A DNA stretch of 64,000 nucleotides, from assembly GCF_019880545.1 (NCBI RefSeq), contig NZ_JAINVW010000003.1:1385087-1449086 (forward strand), written 5' to 3'. The position numbers and the translations under genes were made by a program. The notes beneath the pieces are model-generated. The model searched no databases and had not been told where the DNA came from. It saw only the letters and a list, made by a program, of their open reading frames with translations. Positions 10,303-18,555 of this stretch are shown in pieces. Numbering within the stretch: the first letter of the stretch is position 1; each line of letters starts with the position of its first letter. This DNA is from Flagellimonas meishanensis (GTDB taxonomy: Bacteria; Bacteroidota; Bacteroidia; Flavobacteriales; Flavobacteriaceae).

Positions 10303-10827
10303 ATGTATGACAACAACTTTCCAAGCAAGCGCTACCGACACACACTTGCCTTTTTGAAAAAGCACGTAACCCCCGCAGAAACCATTTTGGATCTAGGCGT
10401 GGAAAATCCCTTTTCCATCATCATGAAGGAAAACGGCTATACCGTGAACAATACACAAGGCCAAGATCTTGATTTGGATATCGGGGAAGTAAGGAAATCC
10501 AATGCCGATGTGATTACCGCCTTCGAGATTTTTGAGCATATGGTGGCCCCATTCAACGTGCTCCGTGAAATCCAAGCAAAGAAGCTTGTTGCCAGTATTC
10601 CACTTAAATTATGGTTTGCATCGGCTTACAAAAGCAAAACTGACCCTTGGGACCGTCATTATCATGAATTCGAGGATTGGCAGTTCGATTGGCTGTTGGA
10701 AAAGGCCGGTTGGTTGATTAAAGATTCTTCCAAATGGACCAATCCCACCAAAAAGATAGGCATTAGGCCTTTTCTACGTCTCTTCACACCTAGATATTAC
10801 ATTGTTTACGCTGAAAGGAAATCCTAG
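10303..10827 (+). CDS. SAM-dependent methyltransferase-like protein
   Basis: A 174-residue protein with the outline of a small class I methyltransferase. ETILDLGVENPFS stands where the SAM-binding glycine loop would be, although the loop is unusually glycine-poor. ADVITAFEIFEHMVAPFNVLREI matches the post-motif II region seen in methyltransferases of the UbiG/type 11 group. The C-terminal half is rich in aromatic residues. No signal peptide. The substrate is unknown. The frame stays open for 42 codons after its TAG stop (see findings). Confidence 0.65.
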   Translation: MYDNNFPSKRYRHTLAFLKKHVTPAETILDLGVENPFSIIMKENGYTVNNTQGQDLDLDIGEVRKSNADVITAFEIFEHMVAPFNVLREIQAKKLVASIPLKLWFASAYKSKTDPWDRHYHEFEDWQFDWLLEKAGWLIKDSSKWTNPTKKIGIRPFLRLFTPRYYIVYAERKS

Positions 10828-10960
10828 GCTATAATTACGAAAGCAGTAGAGAAATACTTCATGGCCTCAGGCATTGAAGATAAAAATATAAAGGGCAAAA
10901 GGTTAAGCCAATACATGCTATTTACAAAGAACATGGAAACTTATTTGGGATAAGTGTTCA

Positions 10961-10978
10961 GTTTTTTGGAATTTTAGC
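10961..10978 (+). promoter_or_regulatory. 18-base leader motif, copy 2
   Basis: GTTTTTTGGAATTTTAGC ends two bases before the ATG at 10981. It differs from copy 1 (10283-10300) at one base and has identical spacing to the start codon. Confidence 0.4.
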
Positions 10979-10980
10979 CC

Positions 10981-11826
10981 ATGCGGATAAGCATTATCAT
11001 ACCGGCCCATAATGAAGCTGAAAATTTGGCCGACTGTCTTGACTCCTTTGTTGCACAGACCACTGTGCCGAACGAGTTGATCATTGTAGATGACAACAGT
11101 ACCGATACTACCTTCAAAATTGCCATAGGCTACGCTGAAAAGCACGACTGGATAAAAGTTTTGCAACGAAAATCCACCAACGAGCATATTCCAGGGAAAA
11201 AAGTAGTGGACACATTCAATTTTGGCCTTCAAAGCGCTTCAGATTTTGATTTAATAGGCAAGTTTGATGCGGACATCATTTTACCACCTAATTATTTTGA
11301 GGTGATGCTCAACCATTTCCAGTCCAATTGGAAGTTGGGTATCTGTGGTGGGCTTTTATACATCAAAAAAGGCGGGGAATGGACCTATGAGAACATTGCG
11401 GACAAGAGCCATATCCGAGGCCCCATAAAACTGTACCACAAAGCTTGTTTCAGCAAAATTGGAGGGCTTCGCCCCGGGGTAGGGTGGGATACTGTGGATG
11501 TGTTGCTTGCCAAATTCCATGATTTCCATACGTTGGTCGACCAATCATTAAAGGTAAGGCATCTTCGACCCACGGGGCTCGGGTACAACTCAAAAAAGGG
11601 AGTTGCGAAGGGAGAGGCTCTTTATAAAATGAGGTATGGTGTTATCCTAACAAAAATAGCTGCCCTAAAAATGGCATGGCTGGCAAGAAGCCCATTTTTG
11701 TGCTTTCAGATACTCCTTGGTTACGTCAAATCCGCTATTGGCAGATTGCCTCGATATGTTACCAAGGATGAAGGTGTTTTTATTAGAAAATATCGGTGGA
11801 AAGGGGTAAAAAGCAGCCTATTCTAA
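10981..11826 (+). CDS. family 2 glycosyltransferase
   Basis: A 281-residue GT-A fold enzyme. The N-terminal ISIIIPAHNEAENLADCLDS and LIIVDDNSTD are the GT2 nucleotide-binding hallmarks, and GKFDADIILPPNYF carries the DxD-type metal site. There is no clear transmembrane segment apart from a hydrophobic patch near residues 230-250 (AWLARSPFLCFQILLGYV). The acceptor is unknown. Its stop overlaps the end of the convergent phosphatase gene by nine bases. The 18-base leader motif it shares with the preceding methyltransferase hints at joint control. Confidence 0.85.
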   Translation: MRISIIIPAHNEAENLADCLDSFVAQTTVPNELIIVDDNSTDTTFKIAIGYAEKHDWIKVLQRKSTNEHIPGKKVVDTFNFGLQSASDFDLIGKFDADIILPPNYFEVMLNHFQSNWKLGICGGLLYIKKGGEWTYENIADKSHIRGPIKLYHKACFSKIGGLRPGVGWDTVDVLLAKFHDFHTLVDQSLKVRHLRPTGLGYNSKKGVAKGEALYKMRYGVILTKIAALKMAWLARSPFLCFQILLGYVKSAIGRLPRYVTKDEGVFIRKYRWKGVKSSLF

Positions 11827-13488
11827 CACCGCTTCAATAGGATTTCCTGTTGTCCCGTTCGGGAATGCGATGCCCAACAAGGTGGCAATAGTTGGAGCAA
11901 TGTCAGTAACCTCGGTTCTGGCTGTGGTGCTTCCGGCTTTTATGCCTGTTCCATAGAACAACAAGGGAACATGGGTATCGTAAACAAATGGTGACCCATG
12001 ATCTGTACCTGCTTCCCGATAGGGAATATATCCCGCGGGTGGGATGAACAAAATGTCACCCGATCTTTTCTGATGGTATCCTCGCTGCAACAAACCTGCC
12101 AACTGATCTGTAAATTGATATTGAGACATCTGATAACCGGTAAAAACCTGTTGTACTTTATCGTTCTTCAATAATTGTTGCCCTATTTCCCACTGTAAAT
12201 CTCCCATGGCCATATCCAAATTTTCAACAATATCCCTATCCAAAAAAACCTGAAAATTGGAAATATTCTTAAGAATATCGGTCGTGCCATACCTGTAGCT
12301 CAGAAACTCCTGTAGTTCTTCTTTCATTGCATGCTCACTCAAAAATCCGCCAGGAATTCCAACATCCTGTAAATAACCAGGTGCAGGTGGCACCCCATGA
12401 TCTGCTGTTAAAAACACCATGTAATCATCCTTGCCCACTTTCTGGTCCAGCGACTCGAGTAAACGTTGAATATCCTTATCCAATCTCAAGTAGGCATCCT
12501 GGACCTCAATGGAATTGACCCCATAAGCATGACCTACATAATCTGTGCTTGAGTAGCTAATGGCCAAAAAATCCGTAACATTATCCGTGCCCAAGTTCTC
12601 GCCGTCAATAGCTGCCATAGCAAAGTCCGTTGTGAGGCTATTGCCAAAAGGGGTCTCACGAAGCATCTCAAACTTTTCGTTGGCATCCCATAGTTCGGGT
12701 AAGGCGTGTGGAAATGTACTGGAGACTTCTCCCCTGAACTTTCTCTCATATTCATTGGCATCCTTCGCACTCTCAACATATAAGTTGATATCCTTTAATG
12801 TTTCCCAAGGTCTTTTATACTTTTCCGCTGCTTCAGAACTGTTGAATGCGGTTACCCATGTAGGAAGTTGGTCCATATAAAATGAACTGCTTATCCAATT
12901 TCCGGTCTCCTTGCCTTCAAACCAATAGGCTGCATTTGCTGTAAAGCCGGCTGGTAATATGGCCCCTCTATCCTTTATGGCAATGCCTATAGTTTTTGCC
13001 CTCATTTGGGTATTGACGCGTAATTCATCCGTTATCGTGGATACCAACATTCTGTGGGGCGACATCCTCCCCGCGTCCAAGTCAGTTCCGATTGGGTTTT
13101 GGTTGTCGTCTGACACACAGTACACTGATTTTCCATCCAATCTGTCGTACCACCAATTACCCAATACCCCATGAACGGATGGAGTGGTTCCTGTATATAT
13201 GGAAGCGTGGCCCGGTGCGGTTTTGGTCGGCATATAGTTAAAATGATGGTTCTTGCAATTGAAACCTTCGCCCACAAGTCGCTTAAACCCACCTTCTCCA
13301 TAGTGGTTCCAAAAACGGGTCAAATAGTCATAGCGCATCTGGTCCACTACAATCCCTACCACCAATTTGGGATTTTGGGCAATCTCAATGGCCGGCATCT
13401 CCACCTTATCCTTTTTGCCCCGCTGTGCATGAATGGCACACACCGAGAGAAGCATAAAAATGATGGAGATAAGATTACGGTTTCCCAT
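11818..13488 (-). CDS. PafA-type alkaline phosphatase, exported
   Basis: Alkaline phosphatase superfamily phosphomonoesterase. A signal peptide (about residues 1-22, ending in HAQ) sends it out of the cytoplasm. LVVGIVVDQMRYDYL gives the first metal Asp, PTKTAPGHASIYTGT contains the catalytic Thr, and TADHGVP and GTDHGSPFVYDTHVPLLF give the remaining zinc ligands. At 556 residues it matches the flavobacterial PafA family, known from related species as calcium- or zinc-dependent and phosphate-insensitive. The start at 13488 is preferred to 13515, because the latter lies inside the -7 element and the signal peptide begins cleanly at MGNRNLISII. Confidence 0.85.
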   Translation of the reverse strand: MGNRNLISIIFMLLSVCAIHAQRGKKDKVEMPAIEIAQNPKLVVGIVVDQMRYDYLTRFWNHYGEGGFKRLVGEGFNCKNHHFNYMPTKTAPGHASIYTGTTPSVHGVLGNWWYDRLDGKSVYCVSDDNQNPIGTDLDAGRMSPHRMLVSTITDELRVNTQMRAKTIGIAIKDRGAILPAGFTANAAYWFEGKETGNWISSSFYMDQLPTWVTAFNSSEAAEKYKRPWETLKDINLYVESAKDANEYERKFRGEVSSTFPHALPELWDANEKFEMLRETPFGNSLTTDFAMAAIDGENLGTDNVTDFLAISYSSTDYVGHAYGVNSIEVQDAYLRLDKDIQRLLESLDQKVGKDDYMVFLTADHGVPPAPGYLQDVGIPGGFLSEHAMKEELQEFLSYRYGTTDILKNISNFQVFLDRDIVENLDMAMGDLQWEIGQQLLKNDKVQQVFTGYQMSQYQFTDQLAGLLQRGYHQKRSGDILFIPPAGYIPYREAGTDHGSPFVYDTHVPLLFYGTGIKAGSTTARTEVTDIAPTIATLLGIAFPNGTTGNPIEAVLE

Positions 13489-13512
13489 GGATTTTATGTT
13501 TATAGAACGACG

Positions 13513-13520
13513 CAAATCTA
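13513..13520 (-). promoter_or_regulatory. Bacteroidota -7 element for the PafA-type gene
   Basis: On the minus strand this reads TAGATTTG, a perfect TAnnTTTG, 24 bases before the chosen ATG at 13488. Confidence 0.5.
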
Positions 13521-13605
13521 TTTAATAAAACTATTATACAATTTAAATGAAGGTTAAATGCGTACAATATTGTTATTTTTATCCACGCAAGACCAAATTG
13601 AATAC

Positions 13606-14343
13606 ATGAACTACCTTGAAGCGATTGGAAAATACTTCATAATGATTTGGGAAGTATTTAAGAAACCTACCAAGTGGCCCATTATGAAATCCCTTATCCT
13701 AAAGGAAATTGATGAGCTGATCTATGGTTCCATGGGCATCATCATCTTTATTTCCTTTTTTATCGGAGGGGTTGTCACCATACAGACCGCTTTAAATCTC
13801 AATAGTCCGTTTTTGCCAAAAAGTCTCATCGGTTTTGCTACCAGGCAATCCGTAATATTGGAATTTGCGCCCACCTTCACCTCCATCATCATGGCGGGAA
13901 AGGTAGGATCATACATTACATCGAGCATCGGGACCATGCGGGTCACCGAACAGATTGATGCCCTTGAGGTAATGGGGGTAAATTCACTGAACTATCTGGT
14001 ATTTCCAAAGATAATTGCCATGCTCCTGTATCCCTTTGCAGTGGCCATTGCCATGTTCGTGGGCATCTGGGGCGGTTGGACAGCGGCCATTTTTGGCGGT
14101 TATGCCCCAAGTGGCGAATTCATAAAGGGGTTACAGTTGGATTTTGATGCTTTTCATGTTACCTATGCCTTTATAAAGACCTTTTTCTTTGCCTTCATAA
14201 TAGCCACCCTGCCATCATACCATGGATTTTATATGCGCGGGGGAGCATTGGAAGTGGGCAAGGCCAGCACTACCGCCTTTGTTTGGACCAGTGTGGTCAT
14301 TATCGTTTTGAACTACCTATTAACGCAATTACTACTGGGCTGA
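13606..14343 (+). CDS. mlaE: MlaE-family ABC transporter permease
   Basis: Integral inner-membrane permease of the Mla/MCE phospholipid transport family, 245 residues with five or six membrane segments. The family core is visible: EIDELIYGSMGIIIFISFFIGGVVTIQ, then GKVGSYITSSIGTMRVTEQIDALEVMGVN (the conserved coupling loop). The start at 13606 (MNYLEAIGKYF) was preferred over 13558, which adds a non-conserved lead. Its TGA overlaps the ATG of the ATPase gene (ATGA), so the two are translationally coupled. No MCE-domain (MlaD) gene lies beside them. Confidence 0.92.
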   Translation: MNYLEAIGKYFIMIWEVFKKPTKWPIMKSLILKEIDELIYGSMGIIIFISFFIGGVVTIQTALNLNSPFLPKSLIGFATRQSVILEFAPTFTSIIMAGKVGSYITSSIGTMRVTEQIDALEVMGVNSLNYLVFPKIIAMLLYPFAVAIAMFVGIWGGWTAAIFGGYAPSGEFIKGLQLDFDAFHVTYAFIKTFFFAFIIATLPSYHGFYMRGGALEVGKASTTAFVWTSVVIIVLNYLLTQLLLG

Positions 14344-15110
14344 TGATCACTGTTGAAAACCTACATAAATCGTTTGGCAACAACCACGTGTTGAAGGGGA
14401 TCAGTACCACTTTTGACCAGGGAAAGACCAACTTGATCATTGGACAGAGTGGTTCTGGAAAAACCGTCTTTTTAAAATGTCTCTTGGGCCTTTTTGAACC
14501 CGAGGAGGGGCAAATATGCTATAATGGACAATATTATTCCGAACTTTCCCTAAAAGAGAGAAGGGACCTTCGGCAGGAAATGGGCATGGTCTTCCAGGGA
14601 AGTGCCCTATTTGATTCCATGACGGTGGAAGGCAATGTTATGTTTCCATTGGATATGTTCACCAAGCAGTCCAGGTCTGAGATGCAGGATCGAGTCAATT
14701 TTGTGCTGAAACGGGTAAATCTTATCGATGCCCACAAAAAATACCCTTCCGAAATTTCTGGGGGAATGAAAAAGCGCGTTGCCATTGCCCGTGCCATCGT
14801 GATGAATCCAAAATACTTGTTTTGTGACGAACCCAACTCCGGACTTGATCCAAAAACTGCCATATTGATTGATAACCTAATACTGGAAATTACCGAGGAA
14901 TACAATATCACCACCGTGATCAACACACACGATATGAACTCGGTAATGGAAATTGGGGAGAAAATCATCTTCTTAAAAGATGGGCACAAGGAATGGGAAG
15001 GCACCAATAAGGAAATCTTTAAAACTGACAATAAGGCTGTTACGGATTTTGTTTATTCCTCTGAACTGTTCAAGAAAGTGAGGCAGATGTATTTGGAAGA
15101 GCGCAACTGA
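14343..15110 (+). CDS. mlaF: MlaF-family ABC transporter ATPase
   Basis: Cytoplasmic ATPase partner of the preceding permease, 255 residues. Walker A is GQSGSGKT near residues 34-41, the signature motif is SEISGGMKKRVAIARAI, Walker B is YLFCDEPNSGLDP, and the switch His is in INTHDMNSV. EISGGMKKR is the variant typical of Mla/Ttg2A ATPases rather than generic importers. The ATG overlaps the mlaE stop by four bases. Together they would energise lipid movement between the membranes. Confidence 0.93.
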   Translation: MITVENLHKSFGNNHVLKGISTTFDQGKTNLIIGQSGSGKTVFLKCLLGLFEPEEGQICYNGQYYSELSLKERRDLRQEMGMVFQGSALFDSMTVEGNVMFPLDMFTKQSRSEMQDRVNFVLKRVNLIDAHKKYPSEISGGMKKRVAIARAIVMNPKYLFCDEPNSGLDPKTAILIDNLILEITEEYNITTVINTHDMNSVMEIGEKIIFLKDGHKEWEGTNKEIFKTDNKAVTDFVYSSELFKKVRQMYLEERN

Positions 15111-15161
15111 TTTTTAGGATTCAAAACCTGCAGATCTACTCGTTCATCTTACTTCCGTACG

Positions 15162-15209
15162 TCTGATATCCCATAGTCTGATGTCTGACCACACAAGTCC
15201 GATATCAGA
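15162..15209. repeat. inverted repeat in convergent intergenic gap
   Basis: TCTGATATC (15162-15170) and GATATCAGA (15201-15209) are perfect inverted arms. Partial copies of the same word, AGTCTGATG and TGTCTGACC, lie between them. The gap separates mlaF from the DUF389 gene, which are convergent. A U-tract is lacking, so it is not an ordinary terminator. Confidence 0.5.
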
Positions 15210-15252
15210 TGCACAAGTCTAAATTGCACCTAAGAACGGCCAACGAATTAGT

Positions 15253-16704
15253 CTAATCCACCTCCTTAACAACTATCGTTGTATCCTGAAGCCTCAATTT
15301 TAACCAAGTCCCTATTTTTTTGGCTTCATCCTCTTTTTGGTTCTGGCGGATTCCATCCTTCCACTTCACTTCAAAAACAGGAATTGTATCCAATTTATTG
15401 AAATCAGTCTGTATTTTGTAAGCGAAACTTAGGCCGGCTATGTTTTCATAATTTATCCTGGCTTCTTTGCTTATATCATTAAAGGGGATTTGTTTTCCGG
15501 CATTTTTGGTCCAATTCTCCACCTCTTCCTTTAGTAAACGTATCTGCTCATCCTTATTCAGCAAATCGGCCTTGTTCCTCTCATAGAGTTCGCTCACATA
15601 GTTGAATTTTTCCTCGGAATCGTCCCGACCGCCTTGAATTAGGTTCAGCTGGGCATCGCGCAACCGCGAGTATTGATTTTTTTGGGTTCTCCAAGTGTTA
15701 ACAATGTTCTCCGGAATCAATTCATCGCCCATGCAGACCAATTCGATCAAAGGACTTTCTCCATCATTGTATTCAATTTTGGTAAGATTGTCCACATATC
15801 TTCCTTCGGAATTGAATTGATACACCTCGATTGTTTCCCGTAAAAATTCTTGCGCCTGCTTTTTAAAAAGTGATTCCTGGAATACCTGGTAAAAAGTAAA
15901 TCCAGCAGGAATCATGACCAGAATACCGGTAAGCGAGGCAACCCGGGCAATAAATCTTCTTCTTTGCGAATTGGCATAGCGCACCATCGGAAAACGCAAA
16001 AATTTGATGACCAAAAAGGTGGCAAGTCCTATAAAAATGGTATTGATGATAAAAAGGTACATGGCCCCCGCAGCATACCACGGTTTGCCAATGGCCAGTC
16101 CAAAACCTACGGTACAAAGTGGCGGCATCAGTGCCGTTGCAATGGCCACTCCAAAAATGACACTTGCAATGGTCCCTTTCTTTGCCCGGGCGATGACCAA
16201 GGCCAATCCACCAAAAAAGGCTATCAACACATCCCTTATATCTGGCTGGGTTCTGGCCAAAAGTTCGGAAGATTCATCCCGAAGGGGAAAAAGGTAGAAA
16301 AACAGAAAGGCGGTTATGACACTCAAGACCACCATTACCGTGAAATTTTTCAACGAACGTCGTAAAGTATCTATATCGTTGATTGCCAGTGACATACCCA
16401 TTCCCAAAATAGGACCCATCAATGGTGAAATAAGCATGGCACCTATCACAACCGCAGTGGAATTCGCATTCAATCCCACGGAGGCTATGAAAATGGAACA
16501 GATCAAAATCCAAGAGGTGTGTCCCTTGAATGGGATATCGGCAATTATGGAATCCTTGGTAGCAACCGCATCGGTGTTGGTCCTAATTTCCAAAAGGTCC
16601 GAAAGAAATTTTCGGATACTTCCCAATAGTCCCTTGAAGTCTTTTTTTACCTCGTCACCACTATCGGAAGTAGGTGTAATGTTATCTTGATCTAGTTGGT
16701 CCAT
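15253..16704 (-). CDS. DUF389 family membrane protein
   Basis: A 483-residue protein of the DUF389 (TIGR00341) family. The core of about six membrane segments spans residues 50-260, with SIFIASVGLNANSTAVVIGAMLISPLMGPILG as the diagnostic stretch. A charged region of about 200 residues follows, partly coiled coil (about 340-400), and is probably soluble. The family has no agreed function. The gene ends five bases before manC in the transcriptional sense (manC upstream), so the two are probably co-transcribed. Confidence 0.85.
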   Translation of the reverse strand: MDQLDQDNITPTSDSGDEVKKDFKGLLGSIRKFLSDLLEIRTNTDAVATKDSIIADIPFKGHTSWILICSIFIASVGLNANSTAVVIGAMLISPLMGPILGMGMSLAINDIDTLRRSLKNFTVMVVLSVITAFLFFYLFPLRDESSELLARTQPDIRDVLIAFFGGLALVIARAKKGTIASVIFGVAIATALMPPLCTVGFGLAIGKPWYAAGAMYLFIINTIFIGLATFLVIKFLRFPMVRYANSQRRRFIARVASLTGILVMIPAGFTFYQVFQESLFKKQAQEFLRETIEVYQFNSEGRYVDNLTKIEYNDGESPLIELVCMGDELIPENIVNTWRTQKNQYSRLRDAQLNLIQGGRDDSEEKFNYVSELYERNKADLLNKDEQIRLLKEEVENWTKNAGKQIPFNDISKEARINYENIAGLSFAYKIQTDFNKLDTIPVFEVKWKDGIRQNQKEDEAKKIGTWLKLRLQDTTIVVKEVD

Positions 16705-16709
16705 AATTA

Positions 16710-17789
16710 TTAGGCATATTGATCCCCAAACCTGTCTTTTACCTGTCCCAAGACATTTTTAATATCCTGTTGTTTGGATTTTGGATAAATCAACAAGACT
16801 TCTTCCTTGTCCACAATAATATAGTCTTCCAAGCCATCCACTACCACAATTTTTCCCTTTGGGGACCGGATCATGTTGCCACTTGCATTTTCCAAAAAAG
16901 TGCTGGCGTTAACAACAGCGTTGTCCCGATTATCCTTATCGAGTTTGTCATACAATGCTCCCCAAGTACCCAGATCGTTCCAATCAAAAGTGGCAGGTAA
17001 GGTGTAAATGGCATTCGACCTTTCCAAGATAGCATAATCAATGGAGATGTTTTCCGCCTTGGCATAGTTTTCTTGGATAAAACCATGTTCCTCGGGTGTG
17101 TTGTAACAGGAGATTCCACCCTCAAACAGTTGAAATTGCTGCGGCTGATAGGCTTTGAATGCTTTCACAATGGTGTTCACGCCCCACATAAAGATTCCTG
17201 CATTCCACAGAAAGTTTCCCTGTGCCAAAAACTCTTTTGCGGTTTCATAGTCGGGTTTTTCCCGAAATTGGGCCACTTTTTTAAGTTTTTCCCTACTTCC
17301 TTTCTCAAACTCGATATAGCCAAAGCCTGTATTGGGAAATGTGGGCTGTATGCCCAAAGTACAGAGCACCTCTTCTTTTTCGCATTTGTCAAAACAAGCG
17401 GTCACGTCATTTTCAAAAGCATCTTCATCCTCAATCCAGTGATCACTGGGTGCCACGATCATCACCGCGTTGGGGTTCATTTTTTGAATTTTCAATGCAG
17501 CGTATAAAATACAGGGTGCCGTATTTCGCATGGCGGGCTCCAAAACCACTTGTTCTTGCGTCACCTGGGGAAGTTGTTCCAAGACCAGGTCGTTATAGCG
17601 CTCATTGGTCAAGATCAGAATGTTTTCCGTAGGGATAAAACGGTTCAGCCGATCAAAGGTTTTTTGGATAAGCGTCTTACCCGTACCCAACATATCGTGG
17701 AACTGTTTGGGGTTGGCCGTGGTGCTCACTGGCCAAAATCGGGAGCCAACCCCCCCTGCCATCAACACTGCGTAGTAATTTTTGTTCAT
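16710..17789 (-). CDS. manC: mannose-1-phosphate guanylyltransferase
   Basis: Makes GDP-mannose from mannose-1-phosphate and GTP for glycan synthesis. The protein is 359 residues, the short form without the C-terminal isomerase domain. The pyrophosphorylase loop is AGGVGSRFWPVSTTANPKQF at residues 11-30. The central part carries FREKPDYETAKEFL and GNFLWNAGIFMW, and the C-terminal half carries FDWNDLGTWGALY. DUF389 follows after five bases. No polysaccharide locus surrounds it. Confidence 0.93.
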   Translation of the reverse strand: MNKNYYAVLMAGGVGSRFWPVSTTANPKQFHDMLGTGKTLIQKTFDRLNRFIPTENILILTNERYNDLVLEQLPQVTQEQVVLEPAMRNTAPCILYAALKIQKMNPNAVMIVAPSDHWIEDEDAFENDVTACFDKCEKEEVLCTLGIQPTFPNTGFGYIEFEKGSREKLKKVAQFREKPDYETAKEFLAQGNFLWNAGIFMWGVNTIVKAFKAYQPQQFQLFEGGISCYNTPEEHGFIQENYAKAENISIDYAILERSNAIYTLPATFDWNDLGTWGALYDKLDKDNRDNAVVNASTFLENASGNMIRSPKGKIVVVDGLEDYIIVDKEEVLLIYPKSKQQDIKNVLGQVKDRFGDQYA

Positions 17790-17872
17790 TTTTATTTATT
17801 TCATAGTGTCGTTTCGAAATGGGCAAATCAATTGGGAACTTCCTTACTTCTCCACCGCGCTCGAAGTGACAT

Positions 17873-18472
17873 TTATTCTACCAATTCTACCTCTGCATTG
17901 GGTTGGAACAAATATAATCTGCCCGTGGACAATTCCACACATTCGTACCGCTTTACTTTTTTATTGCCCTTTTTAAAAAGTTTACCGTTATAAAGTCGAA
18001 ATATACTTCCAGCAGGGAGTTCGTAAACGTAGCTACCGTTTCGTTCCACAGGGTCAAAGGTCTTTAGTGCAATGGACAAACGGGCATCCGTGCTGCTGCT
18101 GGCCTTTGGATTTTTAAAGTGATTGGCGATTATGGGCAATAACTGGGATGGAAATATTTCGGGTCGGATAAAGGGTACCATCAAATGTTGGAAAGTCCTT
18201 TTCCACTCCATTCCATGCGGTTTTATGCGTCGGCCATGATTCTCAAAGGCCACCAAATGGGCAATTTCGTGCACCAGGGTAATCAGAAATCGGTATTTGT
18301 TGAGGGAAGCATTAACCGTGATTTGATGCAATCCGTTTGGCATTCTGCGATAATCACCATGTCGCGTAACGCGATGATTGACGATTTTAAGATGCACACC
18401 ATAGGTTTTGATAAGCTCAAAACAGGGTTCAACCGCTCGTTCTGGAAGATATTTTTGAAGGGTGGTGTTCAT
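17873..18472 (-). CDS. SprT-like zinc metalloprotein
   Basis: A 199-residue SprT-family protein. The zincin motif HEIAH is at residues 68-72 and the third ligand is likely His86 in RIKPHGMEW, the usual SprT spacing. The eukaryotic relative SPRTN cleaves DNA-protein crosslinks; bacterial roles are not settled. The C-terminal part (FRLYNGKLFKKGNKKVKRYEC) resembles a small ribbon but lacks a full four-Cys zinc site. The start at 18472 was chosen over 18502, which adds ten unrelated residues. Confidence 0.85.
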   Translation of the reverse strand: MNTTLQKYLPERAVEPCFELIKTYGVHLKIVNHRVTRHGDYRRMPNGLHQITVNASLNKYRFLITLVHEIAHLVAFENHGRRIKPHGMEWKRTFQHLMVPFIRPEIFPSQLLPIIANHFKNPKASSSTDARLSIALKTFDPVERNGSYVYELPAGSIFRLYNGKLFKKGNKKVKRYECVELSTGRLYLFQPNAEVELVE

Positions 18473-18555
18473 ATTCGTCAAACGAAAATAGGGTTTTGTC
18501 AATTATTGCTGCTATTCCCTTGTAGCAATATTTAATTTACCGAAAAGTATAATAT

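Noticed and set aside
13606..15110. Absence of an MlaD gene beside mlaE-mlaF as a sign of a broken transporter
   Set aside because: In this group the MCE-domain gene is often encoded elsewhere, so absence here is not informative.
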